DNA of 55,800 nucleotides from Spirochaetales bacterium Spiro_10 (GTDB taxonomy: Bacteria > Spirochaetota > Spirochaetia > Treponematales > Treponemataceae), in the NCBI GenBank assembly GCA_001604405.1, contig LVBL01000018.1, positions 17,786 through 73,585 of the forward strand. The letters are read 5' to 3'. Below, piece by piece: positions 15,509-24,605 of the stretch. A program made the position numbers and the translations under genes. The notes under the pieces are model-generated. The model made no database searches, was not told the DNA's origin, and was given only the letters and a program-made list of their open reading frames with translations. How positions within the stretch are numbered: position 1 is the stretch's first letter; the number at the start of each line of letters is the position of its first letter.

Positions 15509-16920
15509 TTAATCTACATAGCGCATCAACCGCACCCGCTTGTCGATTGCGGCATCAAGGGTGGCGAGCCAGAGACGACCAGCGGAATCAAAGAGAATCC
15601 TTGAAGAAAAGGTATCAGTCGTCGGCAGCCCAACCTCGGACAGGGTTACCCACTGGTCGTTATCCAGGCGTTCGACCCGGGTGACCCTGGGCTGTCCGTC
15701 CACCAGCTGGATCCAGGCCAAATAGAGAACACCGGAAGGACTCTCGGCGAGAGAGGTATGTCCTGGTTCGACGGCAATGGTCTGTCCGAGCTGTTGCCAT
15801 GCCGTCCCGGTCCAGTTGATCACGCGCAAGAGCCTTTTGGGCAGGATGTAATCCTGGAAGGCAATCGTCATGCTCCCATCTCCCCGCCGCCGGAGCATGC
15901 TGCTATAATATCCCCGACTGGTTGAAGCTGAAGTGCTGGCGACGTCCTCCCAGACCGTGCCCGTCCAACGCATCACCCCGAGCCGGTTGGTGACCTGGTC
16001 GCGGAAGGACACCCAGGGATGCCCATTTCCGTCCACGGCCATTGCTATCCGGTCGGCATTACCGGCCGATATGGCCGCCCCGCCGAGCACCGACCAGTTG
16101 GTCCCGTCCCAGGCCGCACCCAGATCTTGCCGTCAGCCATATCCTGGCAGCTATGATACAAAAGTCCGTTGCCGCTTGCGAGGGTATTGAAGTAGGCCTG
16201 CCCTGTCGAGAGCCCGGCCGTTCCGACCAGTTCCCAGGCGTTGCCGCTGTAGCGGTAGACTACGGCGCGGTAGTCGTTGCTCCAATCCTGGAAGGCCAGA
16301 ACGGGATTGCCGGAGGCATCCAGCACAAGGTCATGCGCCGTGGCTCCTTCGAGGTTGTTGACATCCCCGCCGAGCGGGTTGAGGGTGTCTCCCACCAGCG
16401 CGCAAACGAAGATTCCGGAATCATAACTGGTGCTATTGTAGGCGAGGAGTAACTCCCCGGCCGCGTTGCAAGCCATGGGCAACGGACAACCGACATTACC
16501 GCCTCGTTGTTCCGTGACGGCAACGGTCCTCCATCCTGGCAGATGGTGCAGGATAAGCGGGATCTCCCGCGTTGTCATCGCAGTGTCATTGGTAAGGGTG
16601 GCCGTTAGGTTGACCGTGACGTCTCCTTCTTGCGGCCCCGGGCGGCTAAAGGAAGCCGTTGCCCCGGCGATCTGCACTTCGGGGTCGGTACTGCTCCAGC
16701 TGATCGAGCTGCCGTTGGTCCCGGTGAGCGGCAGGATTACGTCGGTGGTTACCCGTACCGCGCTGTCACCGGACGCATATCCAAACGCCGCGGCGTTAAG
16801 AAGTGCCCGATCCGCTTCTAGTAGTCCGACAGGATCAGAACTGCCGGCATTTCCGCAGGAGAGCAAACTCATGAACACTATGCCACACAACAAAAAAAAG
16901 GAACCGTATCGTTTCCCCAT
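15509..16920 (-). pseudogene. Lipoprotein with atrophied Ig domain and W-x-G beta-propeller repeats, broken by one frameshift
   Basis: The first frame (from 16920) has a signal peptide with lipobox SLLSC and an 'atrophied bacterial Ig' domain (about 30-125, with ISWSSTDPEV). It then has propeller-like repeats such as YSGNAWELVG. It leaves frame near 16113-16120 and stops at 16045. The second frame resumes exactly there: reading across as KIWV-AAWDGTNWSVLGG restores the repeat, which recurs as WTGTVWEDV and WTGTAWQQLG down to the stop at 15509. A single G appears missing. With it restored the product would be about 470 aa. This is either a real mutation or a sequencing error. Function is unknown; a surface or periplasmic ligand-binding propeller is likely. 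Confidence 0.75.
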
Positions 16921-16949
16921 GTAGTACCCCTTATTTGGCTAATTACTGC

Positions 16950-17002
16950 AGTGCCGTCACTGAAATCGAACGTACCGTCATTCACTGTTCAGCGACGGCA
17001 CT
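16950..17002. promoter_or_regulatory. Long inverted repeat (15-bp arms, one mismatch)
   Basis: The arm AGTGCCGTCACTGAA (16950-16964) is matched by its reverse complement at 16988-17002 with one mismatch, around a 23-nt loop. It lies 80 nt beyond the LuxR gene's stop and 30 nt upstream of the propeller lipoprotein start. It has no T-run on either side, so an operator or RNA processing hairpin is at least as likely as a terminator. Confidence 0.5.
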
Positions 17003-17082
17003 CCAATACCGGAATTCCCGGCCAGTATGACCCGGGGCGGAGTGATGCGCATCGTGGAGATTACGTAGAGTCGGAGGATTGC

Positions 17083-18330
17083 TCAGGCTTTGATGCCGAA
17101 CTCCGCGGTTACGGCCATCAGTTCCAGTTTGTTGCCGATTCCGAGCTTGTTGTAGATATTGGTCTGGTGGGTTTCCACCGTCCTGCGGGCGATCGACAGT
17201 TTGTCGGCGATGACGCCGTTGGGCAGTCCCGAGATGGTCAGGAGGACTATTTCCGTCTCGCGCGCGGTGAGGCGGAAATATCCGCGGAACTCCGGGATGC
17301 CGCGGCTTTCGCGGGAGACGGCGAGTATCGCGGCAAAATCGCCGAAGCGGTCGGTCACGCGCGAAAAACGGGTATCGGAGAATACTTCCTCGTCGCGGCG
17401 GAACTTCAGCCGCGCGGACAGGGGCGTCGCGTCTCCCCGGACCATATCCCTCAGTCGTCCCTCCAGTTCACGGTTCAGCATGACAAGGTCCCCAAGTGCT
17501 TGCCCGGAATACCCGTCCGCCCGGTCGGGGATGAGCCGTCCGGGGGCTCCCCCGGTCTCGATGATACGGAGCCGGTCGTCCAGGAGTATCAGGGCGTCGC
17601 CGACCTGCGACAGGACCTCGCGGGAACAGTCGCGGATCGAATGGACCATGAGCTTGTAGTTGTCCAGGGCGTAAAACACGCCGTAGAGGTAGATCGCGAA
17701 GAAGTAGGGAGTCAGCAGGGGAGCGCGGTACACCCGGAGCAAGGGGAGGATCATCAGGAACACGTAACCCCCCGCGCAGGAGACCAGGATGGCGACGGTC
17801 ATGGTCCGGGCCTGGAGCCGCTCCTTTGCCGTGACGGCCGATCGCGAAAAACGGTGCAGGGTAACCAGCATGGCCGTTATGATGACGGCCAGAAGCGGCG
17901 TATACAGGAGGTACCAGAACAGGTTTCCTTTCATTTCGTAGACCCACATCCCGCCGGTCCTGGTCAGGACAAGCAGTGACTGGACCCGCGTCAGGAACAG
18001 GACGAATACCGCCAGCGTCATGGGGACCAGCGCCGCCAGAAGCAGCGGTCCCGGTTTGGCGCCGGCAAAAAGGAGCGAGAAATTGAGCGACGCCAGGAGA
18101 AAGAGGATGAGGAGTATGTTGTAGATGCCCTGGATCGTTTTCGCCGTCGTTTCGTCGGGGGACAGCTGGATCAGGATCGTCGAGAGGATTACCAGAAAGA
18201 GGAGGAGGGAATTGACGGCGAAGTGGACGTTCCGGGACGAACTCCTGCCGGCCCTGAGGATGTACGAACCGAGGATGACGCAGACCGTCGCCACGACGAC
18301 CTGCGTTGTCAGGTACAGCCAGTGAAACAT
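17083..18330 (-). CDS. Membrane-bound LuxR-family transcription regulator with PAS-like middle domain
   Basis: 415 aa. The N-terminal 225 residues form about seven helices, resembling the 7TM sensor region found before histidine kinases. The middle (about 228-340) is PAS-like (DALILLDDRLRIIETGG...). The C-terminus is a GerE/LuxR helix-turn-helix (about 352-412) with LTARETEIVLL, VIADKLSIARRTVETH and IYNKLGI. It is therefore a one-component membrane receptor that binds DNA directly; no receiver domain is present. GGGGGAG precedes the ATG. A promoter with TATAGT lies 22-50 nt upstream. The signal is unknown. The neighbouring downstream lipoprotein pseudogene might have been a target. Confidence 0.87.
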   Translation of the reverse strand: MFHWLYLTTQVVVATVCVILGSYILRAGRSSSRNVHFAVNSLLLFLVILSTILIQLSPDETTAKTIQGIYNILLILFLLASLNFSLLFAGAKPGPLLLAALVPMTLAVFVLFLTRVQSLLVLTRTGGMWVYEMKGNLFWYLLYTPLLAVIITAMLVTLHRFSRSAVTAKERLQARTMTVAILVSCAGGYVFLMILPLLRVYRAPLLTPYFFAIYLYGVFYALDNYKLMVHSIRDCSREVLSQVGDALILLDDRLRIIETGGAPGRLIPDRADGYSGQALGDLVMLNRELEGRLRDMVRGDATPLSARLKFRRDEEVFSDTRFSRVTDRFGDFAAILAVSRESRGIPEFRGYFRLTARETEIVLLTISGLPNGVIADKLSIARRTVETHQTNIYNKLGIGNKLELMAVTAEFGIKA

Positions 18331-18351
18331 GGAATATGGGCTCCCCCGCTA

Positions 18352-18381
18352 ACTATAGCACGCCGGGGGAACGCCGTCCAA
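18352..18381 (-). promoter_or_regulatory. Promoter of the LuxR-type regulator
   Basis: Minus strand: TTGGAC (18376-18381), 18 nt, TATAGT (18352-18357) with an upstream TG (extended -10, TGCTATAGT). The start codon is 21 nt further and has a good SD. Confidence 0.55.
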
Positions 18382-18399
18382 GATTTCAGCAGCCGGGAC

Positions 18400-18474
18400 C
18401 GCGCCCCTGCAGGGACCTTCGCCTGAGGGGGCTCCGAAGAAGGGCGTTCGCCCCTCGTAGTTTTGTCTGCCTCG
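18400..18474 (-). repeat. Dispersed intergenic repeat, copy C
   Basis: On the minus strand GAGGCAGAC, GGGGCGAACG, TTCGGAGCCCCCTCA, then TCCCTGCAGGGGCG. The block GGGCGAACGCCC can fold into a small hairpin. It begins 16 nt after the stop of the TPR gene. Same family as copies A and B. Confidence 0.6.
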
Positions 18475-18490
18475 GCCTTTGCCGTTCCGG

Positions 18491-19234
18491 TCAGTCCGCG
18501 AACAGCTTGAGCCGTTCGGCGGCCTTCGCGGCCTCGCGCGAGCCGAGGCGGAGGCGTTCGTTGACGGCGACGGATTCCTTCCAGTGGAGGGTCGCGGCCT
18601 CCAGGTTGCCGCGCGACTTTTCGATCTCCCCCAGGTTGTAGTGGGCGTTGCACATGTAGCCCTCGATGTCCCGTTGGCCCGTATAGAAGTCGCGGACGTA
18701 TTCGAAGTCAGCGATGGCGACGTCGCGTTTCTTGAAGGACGACGGAAGGTTGATGAAGAAGTTCGCGCGCATGTACCGCACGTACCATTCGCGCGGCTGG
18801 TTCGCGGAGAGATCCACCGCCTTGTCGAAGACGGAGATGGCCTTTTTGACCATCTTCATTTTCGTGAAGGGGTTTCCGGAGTCGCGGCTGACGAGGGAAC
18901 AGCCGAGTCCGTAGTAGGTCATGGCCAGGGGGTTGTCCTTCTCCTTTTTCTCGAAGAGTTCGCCGTATTTCACGATTTTTTCGGACGCCCCCTTTTCCGG
19001 ATTCTCGTCGGGCGCCGAGAGGGCCGAGTAGAGGACCGAAAGCGCGAGGTACGCGTAGTGGTCATCCCCGTCAGCCGCGAGCCTCCGCTCGTACTCGGCG
19101 ATCTTCTCGCGCGTCTCCGCGGGTGGCTTGTTGAAGTACTCGTTCAGCCGGAAGCATTCCTCGATATCCGTTCCGGACATGCCGGAAAGGAATACGGTCG
19201 CGCACGCGATAATCGAAACTAACGTCTTGTTCAT
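18491..19234 (-). CDS. Exported TPR-like repeat protein, last gene of the LolCDE-like operon
   Basis: 247 aa with a signal peptide (MNKTLVSIIACATVFLSG). The rest is helical with tetratricopeptide-like pairs, for example YAYLALSVLYSALSA, PLAMTYYGLGCSLV, AISVFDKAVDL and YNLGEIEKSRGNLEAA. TPR proteins are scaffolds for protein contacts. SD AAGGAG is 5 nt before the ATG. It follows the outer-membrane protein gene by 18 nt on the same strand, so it is very likely co-transcribed and acts in the periplasm with the export system. A small Ser-Gly-rich end of the signal peptide precludes calling a lipobox. Confidence 0.8.
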   Translation of the reverse strand: MNKTLVSIIACATVFLSGMSGTDIEECFRLNEYFNKPPAETREKIAEYERRLAADGDDHYAYLALSVLYSALSAPDENPEKGASEKIVKYGELFEKKEKDNPLAMTYYGLGCSLVSRDSGNPFTKMKMVKKAISVFDKAVDLSANQPREWYVRYMRANFFINLPSSFKKRDVAIADFEYVRDFYTGQRDIEGYMCNAHYNLGEIEKSRGNLEAATLHWKESVAVNERLRLGSREAAKAAERLKLFAD

Positions 19235-19252
19235 GGCAACTCCTTGTATATG

Positions 19253-20524
19253 TCAGATCCACAGTTCCATCGTTATGTCCGCCCGCCACCGCTCGCCGTA
19301 CAGGGCGTACTCGGTGTAGGTCCCGCCGATGACTCTCATGAGCCCCGCCTTGACGGTCAGGCGGTCAAAGCCCGAGTAGGCGACGGCGGGCATGAGGACA
19401 ACCCCGAGGTCCTGCAGGTTCGCGAGCGCGGTGAGCGAGATCTCGTAGTCGTCGGTCGCGGGATTCGACACGCGCACCATGAGATAGTGGCGGCCGTTGA
19501 GGCCCTCGTTGGAAGAATGCGCTGCGTAGGCCGCGCCGAGGTTGTAGAGGTAGAGGGGGTTCAAGGGGTCGGAACGGGCAAGGGCCGCGTACCGGGACCT
19601 GACCGACTCCCATTCGGATGCGGAATAACCCGCCTGGGTTCCGTAGTATTCCGCGAGGATCGAAACGCGGGACAGGTGGACGGAGAGGCCGAGAACGCCC
19701 TCGAGACAATTGGAAACGTTTATGGCCCGAACCGAATGGAGGACGAGGGGGTCGCCTGGCCCGGCAAGCTCGACCCGCTTCTTTTTTCCGTCAAAGACCA
19801 GTTCCGCGTGCGCCTCCGCGTACTTCCCGATCGGGCGGGAAACCTGCGCGCCGATTCTCCACCGGTCGTCGAGCGAGACGGCGAGGCCGACCGAGAGGTC
19901 CCCCGCGGTCCCGTCGTACCGCGCGTACAGCTGGCGCGCTTGCGGCGGGGAGACGTAGCGTTCGAAGTCTCCGCCGAATTCGACGCGCGGGATGAACGAG
20001 AGGGCGAAGAGGCCGTAGTCGGAGAAGCATTCAAGGTTGAGCATGGCGCGTCCGTTCGAGTAGCGGAGCTCGTAGCCCGAGTAGTCGTCCAGCGCGAAGT
20101 TGATCGGCGACTTGAAGTAGCTCAACGACTGGCAGACGCGCTTTTTTCCGACGTCAAGGAAGAAGGTCCCGATCTTCACGGTGCCGAAGAGCTCCCCCAC
20201 GCGGTTTTCCGCCGGTTCGGCGTTTCTGGCCGAGAAGGATCCGTAATCGCGGAAGGAGAGCGAGAACCGTTTGCCCGTGTAGGCGTATTCAACCGAGTAT
20301 CGTTCTTCGTCGAGCCAGCCTTCGCCGGGGCCGAAGGCGTTGTCGGGGTTGAGCGGCGTGTCGCGCGAGACGCAGGCCTGCTCCGACTCGACGCTCGCGT
20401 TCAGCTTTCCGCCGGCGAGGGAGACTTCCCCGAAGGCCGCCTGAGCTGCCGCCACGGCGAACAGGGCACAGGGGACGCAGAGTGCGAGTCTTTCGATTAC
20501 TGTCGCGCGTTTCAACCGGTTCAT
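19253..20524 (-). CDS. Probable outer-membrane beta-barrel protein of the export operon
   Basis: 423 aa. The signal peptide (cleavage near AAAQA-AF) is followed by alternating aromatic/polar strands throughout, e.g. YSVEYAYTGKRFSLSFRDYG, RFSLS, YELRYSNGRAMLNLE and SILAEYYGTQAGY, and the protein ends in a strand with a terminal aromatic region. There is no recognised catalytic motif. The length and strand pattern fit a 16- to 18-stranded barrel. It lies 16 nt after the LolA-like gene and 18 nt before the TPR gene. By context it is the outer-membrane end, or the cargo, of the ABC/LolA-like line. Barrel assignment is inference from pattern. Confidence 0.7.
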   Translation of the reverse strand: MNRLKRATVIERLALCVPCALFAVAAAQAAFGEVSLAGGKLNASVESEQACVSRDTPLNPDNAFGPGEGWLDEERYSVEYAYTGKRFSLSFRDYGSFSARNAEPAENRVGELFGTVKIGTFFLDVGKKRVCQSLSYFKSPINFALDDYSGYELRYSNGRAMLNLECFSDYGLFALSFIPRVEFGGDFERYVSPPQARQLYARYDGTAGDLSVGLAVSLDDRWRIGAQVSRPIGKYAEAHAELVFDGKKKRVELAGPGDPLVLHSVRAINVSNCLEGVLGLSVHLSRVSILAEYYGTQAGYSASEWESVRSRYAALARSDPLNPLYLYNLGAAYAAHSSNEGLNGRHYLMVRVSNPATDDYEISLTALANLQDLGVVLMPAVAYSGFDRLTVKAGLMRVIGGTYTEYALYGERWRADITMELWI

Positions 20525-20540
20525 CCTTTCGGTGTTTCCG

Positions 20541-21290
20541 TCACATTCGCATGAGGTAGTCTTTGCTGAAGAAGGCGTCGGGGATCTCCTCCGCGGTCAT
20601 GTCCGTAAACTCGATGACGGTACGGGAGTCCCTCGCGATAGTGTCGCGGAGCGTGGTTTTCGTGACGACCTCTTTTCCCCCGATCACCCGTATATTCGAA
20701 TATTCCGCCGTCTTAAGGAGCTTTCCGCTTGCGGCGAAGCATTCCGCCTTGACGGGGAAGTATCCGGTCTCGCTGACCCAGAGGGTCATCGAGGCGTAGG
20801 CGGAGCCCTTGCGTTTCGCGGCAAGTTCCAGCACGATGCATCGAACGGGTCCGTCGGCCGTATCGGCCGTTTCTTCCCTTGCGATCCTCGGCGAGTAGTC
20901 GCACCGGAACCTGACGTTCATGACGTCGCCGTTCGAGGCCTGTCCCAGTAGCCGCTGCGACGCGGTGAGCCTGACGGGCCGTTTTGTCCTTGGCGCGAAG
21001 AAAAAGGTTTCGTCGTCGACCATCAGGAGCTTCTTGCCCCGCATGGACGCGGGCTCTTCGTACCGGACGAGCGTCTTGTTCATGCCCTTGGCGCTTCCGC
21101 TCATCGTGGCGCTCTGCGCGAGCATTCCCCTTTCGTAGTCGTCGATACGGATGGTAAAGCGGAACGACGGGGCGACGGCGCGCCGTTCGTCGACGCGCGC
21201 GAGGATTTCGTCGGCGTCAAGGGCGTGGGCGCGGCAGGTCAGCGCGGCAAGCAGGGACAGCACGATCGCGATCGGTTTCGTTCGAATCAC
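20541..21290 (-). CDS. LolA-like outer-membrane lipoprotein-sorting protein
   Basis: 249 aa. The start is a GTG at 21290 with AAGGAG 7 nt upstream; frames upstream are antisense noise. A signal peptide (to about AHALDA) is followed by the LolA/LolB-like half-barrel: DADEILARVDERRA, then strands such as SFRFTIRIDDYERG, KTLVRYEEPASMRGKKLLMVDD, ARRIAREETAD-type turns, and YFPVKAECFAASGKLLKTAEYS typical of the Outer_Lipo_Sortng family. Such proteins shuttle lipoproteins or other hydrophobic cargo through the periplasm. Found between two LolC/E-like permeases and an outer-membrane barrel, it is very likely the dedicated carrier of this export operon. Confidence 0.85.
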   Translation of the reverse strand: MIRTKPIAIVLSLLAALTCRAHALDADEILARVDERRAVAPSFRFTIRIDDYERGMLAQSATMSGSAKGMNKTLVRYEEPASMRGKKLLMVDDETFFFAPRTKRPVRLTASQRLLGQASNGDVMNVRFRCDYSPRIAREETADTADGPVRCIVLELAAKRKGSAYASMTLWVSETGYFPVKAECFAASGKLLKTAEYSNIRVIGGKEVVTKTTLRDTIARDSRTVIEFTDMTAEEIPDAFFSKDYLMRM

Positions 21291-21309
21291 TTGAGAACTC
21301 CTTATGGTT

Positions 21310-22551
21310 TCATATCCAGCGCAAGGTATCGGAGATCGATATCCTCGCCGCCTTCCGCGCGGGAACGAGCGAAGATCCGATCGAGACCAGGAGCAAGAGG
21401 CCCGCATACAGTGCCGTGTCGGAAAGTTCGAGCAGGATCATCCCGCGGTAGGCGCGCGTATTGCCGGGCGGGGGCGGCAGGGGGATGCCCCCCGCCGCGT
21501 TTACCGCGAAGGCGACGGCGAGGGCAAGGAGGACCCCGAGGAGGCAGCCGGCAAGACCGATCGCAAGCCCTTCGGCTCCTATCATGCGCGTCGTCTGGGA
21601 CGAGGTCATGCCTATCGCCCGCATCGATCCGATTTCCCGAATCCGGTCATAGAGCGACATGAGCATGGTGTTGATGACCGACAAGACGACGATGGAAAGG
21701 ATGACGACGAGGGAGACGTTCATGGCCGACGAGTAGAACTCGCGCGCTCCCTCGTAATACGGCACGATTTCGTTCCAGGTACGGTACTCGAGGCCGTGCT
21801 TGCCGCAGAGCTCCCGTATCCGCCCTTCCGTCGCGCCGACCGCGTCCGTGTCGGCGAGCATGACGATCAGAGAATCGATGGCGTTTGGCTCTCCGAGCAG
21901 GGCTTGCGCGTCCTCGAGGGATACGCACGCGAACGAGTTTTCCATTTCCTCCAGCTGGGTGGAGACAAGACCCGTCACGGTAAAGTCCGTCGCGTTTACG
22001 GCCCCCGAGGGCATCACGGCCGAGAGGACACACTCGTCTCCGACGGCGAGACCGGCTAGGTTCGCGACGCCCCGGCCGAGCAAAATGCCGTTGGCAACCG
22101 CCCTGCCGTTCGGGCCGGCGTCTCCGCCGCGGTCGCGTTCCACGGTCGAGAAGGCCATGAGTTTGTCCTCTTCCCTGGCCCAGCCGCCATGACCGACGAC
22201 GACCGCGGAGCTTTCGCGTCCGGAGAGAAGTCCCGTGAAGGAAAGCCGGGGCGCGACGAACTGCACGCCGGGTACTAGCGAGAAATCGCGAAGCATCTTC
22301 CGGTAGTCCCTGATGAGGAGCGCGACGTCGTCGCCGTCGTTGTCGGAACGCTCCGCGTACCCTTGCGCGCGGATCTGATAGTGGCCCACGCCGCCGTTTA
22401 TGATGGATTCTCGCAATCCCCAGAGACAGTAGTTCGCGTATCCCTTTGAAAGGAGGAGGCAGACGAATCCGAGCGAGACCGTCAGGAGGGTGAGGATCGT
22501 CTTTCGTTTGTGTTTGATCAAGTTTCTTATCCCGAGTGCGAGGTACGGCAT
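21310..22551 (-). CDS. LolC/E-like (MacB/FtsX family) ABC transporter permease
   Basis: 413 aa. One membrane helix near the N-terminus (about 17-37) is followed by a large periplasmic MacB_PCD-like domain (about 45-280). Three C-terminal FtsX helices follow, with the MSLYDRIREIGSMRAIGMT coupling segment (about 305-325). The order is that of LolC/LolE and MacB: these machines do not pump through the membrane but pull cargo mechanically from its outer face. GGAG is 5 nt before the ATG. It lies 10 nt after the sister permease and 19 nt before the LolA-like gene. The two permeases differ in sequence and probably form a heterodimer. Confidence 0.9.
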   Translation of the reverse strand: MPYLALGIRNLIKHKRKTILTLLTVSLGFVCLLLSKGYANYCLWGLRESIINGGVGHYQIRAQGYAERSDNDGDDVALLIRDYRKMLRDFSLVPGVQFVAPRLSFTGLLSGRESSAVVVGHGGWAREEDKLMAFSTVERDRGGDAGPNGRAVANGILLGRGVANLAGLAVGDECVLSAVMPSGAVNATDFTVTGLVSTQLEEMENSFACVSLEDAQALLGEPNAIDSLIVMLADTDAVGATEGRIRELCGKHGLEYRTWNEIVPYYEGAREFYSSAMNVSLVVILSIVVLSVINTMLMSLYDRIREIGSMRAIGMTSSQTTRMIGAEGLAIGLAGCLLGVLLALAVAFAVNAAGGIPLPPPPGNTRAYRGMILLELSDTALYAGLLLLVSIGSSLVPARKAARISISDTLRWI

Positions 22552-22561
22552 GGTTTCTCCT

Positions 22562-23821
22562 TCAGTTCCAGCGGAGGGAATCGGCGATCGGTATCCGCAA
22601 CGATCGGAACGCTATGACGAGTGAGCTGACGAGCGAGACGCATACAAAGAGCCCGTAACAGGATAGGATCGCGAGCGGCTCCGGCGTGATGAGCGTAGAA
22701 AACGGCTCTTCGTTGAAGACGGAGGCGGGGTGGTAGATCCCGCCACACGCGTTTACGGCAAGCGCTATCGCCGACGCCGCGATGACGCCCAGCGTACAGC
22801 CGAGAACCGAGAGGATGACGCCCTCGGTTGTCACGATCAACGCGACCTGCGTCTTTCTGGTTCCGATCGCGCGCATGGTGCCGATCTCCCTCACGCGCTC
22901 CATGTACGCCATGTAGAGCGTGTTGAGGATTATGAACACCGATATGACGAGGATTATGGCCGTGAGAATGCGCTCGTTCATGGCGAAAACCTCGCGCGAG
23001 CGCGCGTAGAACACCGCGAGCTCGTCCCACCTGCGGTATTCAAGGCCGTGTTTCCCGCAAAACTCCGCGATCGCCCGCTCGGCCTCCCGCTCCCTGCGCC
23101 CTTCCTTGAGGTGCACGATGACGGTGTCGACGGAGTCGTCCGCGCCCACGAGATCCTGCACTCCGCGAAGGTCCGCCACCATGAGCATATGGTTGAGCGC
23201 GTCGTTTTCCCCGAAGCCCTTTTTTGCACCCGTTATAAGAAAGTCGCCGGCCGACGCTCCTCCCTCTTTCATGTTCGCGAGGACGGTTACGCTTTCCCCG
23301 ACCGAGGCGCCCGTTTTCCCGAGGGCGCCCTCACCGAGGACGGCATGAGGCCCTTCGGCCGACCTGGAGAAGTCGCCGGCAGACGCGTCGCTTTCCGGCG
23401 GCAGGAAGGACCCCTCGGATACCGTGCCGAACTCCATGCGCCGTTCCGCCCCGGCGCGTCCCCCGAAGCCCCTGACGATCGCGCTCCGGTCGTCGCCTGC
23501 CGCGATTCCCGTGAAGGAAAGGCGCGGAGCGACGTAGTCGATGTCGTCGTTGCTCAGGAGTTCAGGCTCGATTCGCGAGAAGTTTTCTATAAGATAGCCG
23601 TACGGCGATGCGGTGCCGTGTTCCAGAAACCCCGCGGCATGGAGCTGGAAGTGGCCGTATTGCAGGCGAATCACGCCGTCCCTGAATTGGCCGAACATGT
23701 GCGCGTTCGATCCGCCGTAGACGGTAAGGGCGACGACGCCGAACGAGATCATGAGGACCGTCAGCGAGTTTTTCCTGAGGTTTTTTACGATGTTGCGGAA
23801 TGCGATCGTGAAATACGGCAT
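22562..23821 (-). CDS. LolC/E-like ABC transporter permease, paralogue of the next gene
   Basis: 419 aa. It has the same architecture as its downstream neighbour: an N-terminal helix (about 15-35), a periplasmic domain (about 40-285), and three FtsX-type helices preceded by MAYMERVREIGTMRAIGTRK (about 300-320). Paired paralogues resemble LolC and LolE, which form a heterodimer with LolD. It lies 7 nt after the ATPase stop and 10 nt before the sister gene. It acts in the cytoplasmic membrane, taking cargo from the outer leaflet to the periplasmic carrier. Assignment to lipoprotein rather than another lipid or toxin cargo is inference from the LolA-like partner. Confidence 0.9.
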   Translation of the reverse strand: MPYFTIAFRNIVKNLRKNSLTVLMISFGVVALTVYGGSNAHMFGQFRDGVIRLQYGHFQLHAAGFLEHGTASPYGYLIENFSRIEPELLSNDDIDYVAPRLSFTGIAAGDDRSAIVRGFGGRAGAERRMEFGTVSEGSFLPPESDASAGDFSRSAEGPHAVLGEGALGKTGASVGESVTVLANMKEGGASAGDFLITGAKKGFGENDALNHMLMVADLRGVQDLVGADDSVDTVIVHLKEGRREREAERAIAEFCGKHGLEYRRWDELAVFYARSREVFAMNERILTAIILVISVFIILNTLYMAYMERVREIGTMRAIGTRKTQVALIVTTEGVILSVLGCTLGVIAASAIALAVNACGGIYHPASVFNEEPFSTLITPEPLAILSCYGLFVCVSLVSSLVIAFRSLRIPIADSLRWN

Positions 23822-23828
23822 GGCTTCC

Positions 23829-24494
23829 CTAGTCCTTTACGATCTCGCCGTCGAGTATGCGCACGGTCCGTTTGGCGAATCGGGCGAGCGACTCGTTATG
23901 GGTCGAAAAGACGAAGGTGGTCTTCGATTCCTCGTTGAGCCTCGTGAGAAGGTCGATGATCACGCTTCCCGTTTTCGAGTCGAGGTTCGCGGTCGGTTCG
24001 TCGGCGATGATTATGTCGGGCTCGCCGACGAGAGCGCGCGCTATCGCGACGCGCTGGCGCTGTCCGCCCGAGAGCTCGTCGGGACGGTGCCTCATGAGGT
24101 CGGAAAGGCCGACCGATTCGATGACGGACGTCACGCGGTCCCGGTCGAATTTTTTCCCCCGTATCAGCAGGGGGAACTCGACGTTTTCGCGCACGTTCAG
24201 CACCGAGACGAGGTTGAAACTCTGGAAGATGAACCCGATGTGCCGGTTCCGGAAGCGAGACAGGGCCCCGTCGTTCATCGCCCTGGTGTTCTCCCCGTCT
24301 ATCAGCACGTCGCCCGACGAGGGGTTCTCGATGCATCCCATCACGTGCAGCATCGTCGATTTGCCCGATCCGCTCGGGCCCATGAGACACACGAAGTCTC
24401 CCCTCGCGATGTCGAGGTTCGCGTTTTTCAGCGCGGTGATCCGCACCTTGTCGAGCATATAGTCCTTGCGGACGTTGGCAAGCCGTATCAGCAT
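23829..24494 (-). CDS. LolD/MacB-type ABC transporter ATPase
   Basis: 221 aa. Walker A GPSGSGKST (39-47), Q-loop around Q91, signature LSGGQRQ (141-147), Walker B IIIADEP (161-167) and the H-switch in FSTHNE. The short ATPase with the GCIENPSSGDVLIDG pattern is typical of the LolD/MacB group. AGGAG stands 8 nt before the ATG at 24494. It is the first gene of a six-gene operon (ATPase, permease, permease, LolA-like, barrel, TPR) with gaps of 7-19 nt. The operon's promoter must lie in the 111-nt gap shared with the divergent LytTR gene; a TACACT at about 24517 is the best -10 candidate, with no clear -35. Confidence 0.92.
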   Translation of the reverse strand: MLIRLANVRKDYMLDKVRITALKNANLDIARGDFVCLMGPSGSGKSTMLHVMGCIENPSSGDVLIDGENTRAMNDGALSRFRNRHIGFIFQSFNLVSVLNVRENVEFPLLIRGKKFDRDRVTSVIESVGLSDLMRHRPDELSGGQRQRVAIARALVGEPDIIIADEPTANLDSKTGSVIIDLLTRLNEESKTTFVFSTHNESLARFAKRTVRILDGEIVKD

Positions 24495-24605
24495 ACTCGT
24501 CACTCCTGTGGCGGAGTGTACCGTGCCGCGCGCGAGCCGTCGCGCACATCCTGACAAGAGGTCGAATTCGGGGTGCAAGGCGCGCTTTTCGCCGTGAATC
24601 GCGAA

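Noticed and set aside
19244-20554. Long plus-strand frame opposite the outer-membrane protein
   Set aside because: Composition is typical of antisense frames in GC-rich genes; the minus frame has a signal peptide and operon spacing.
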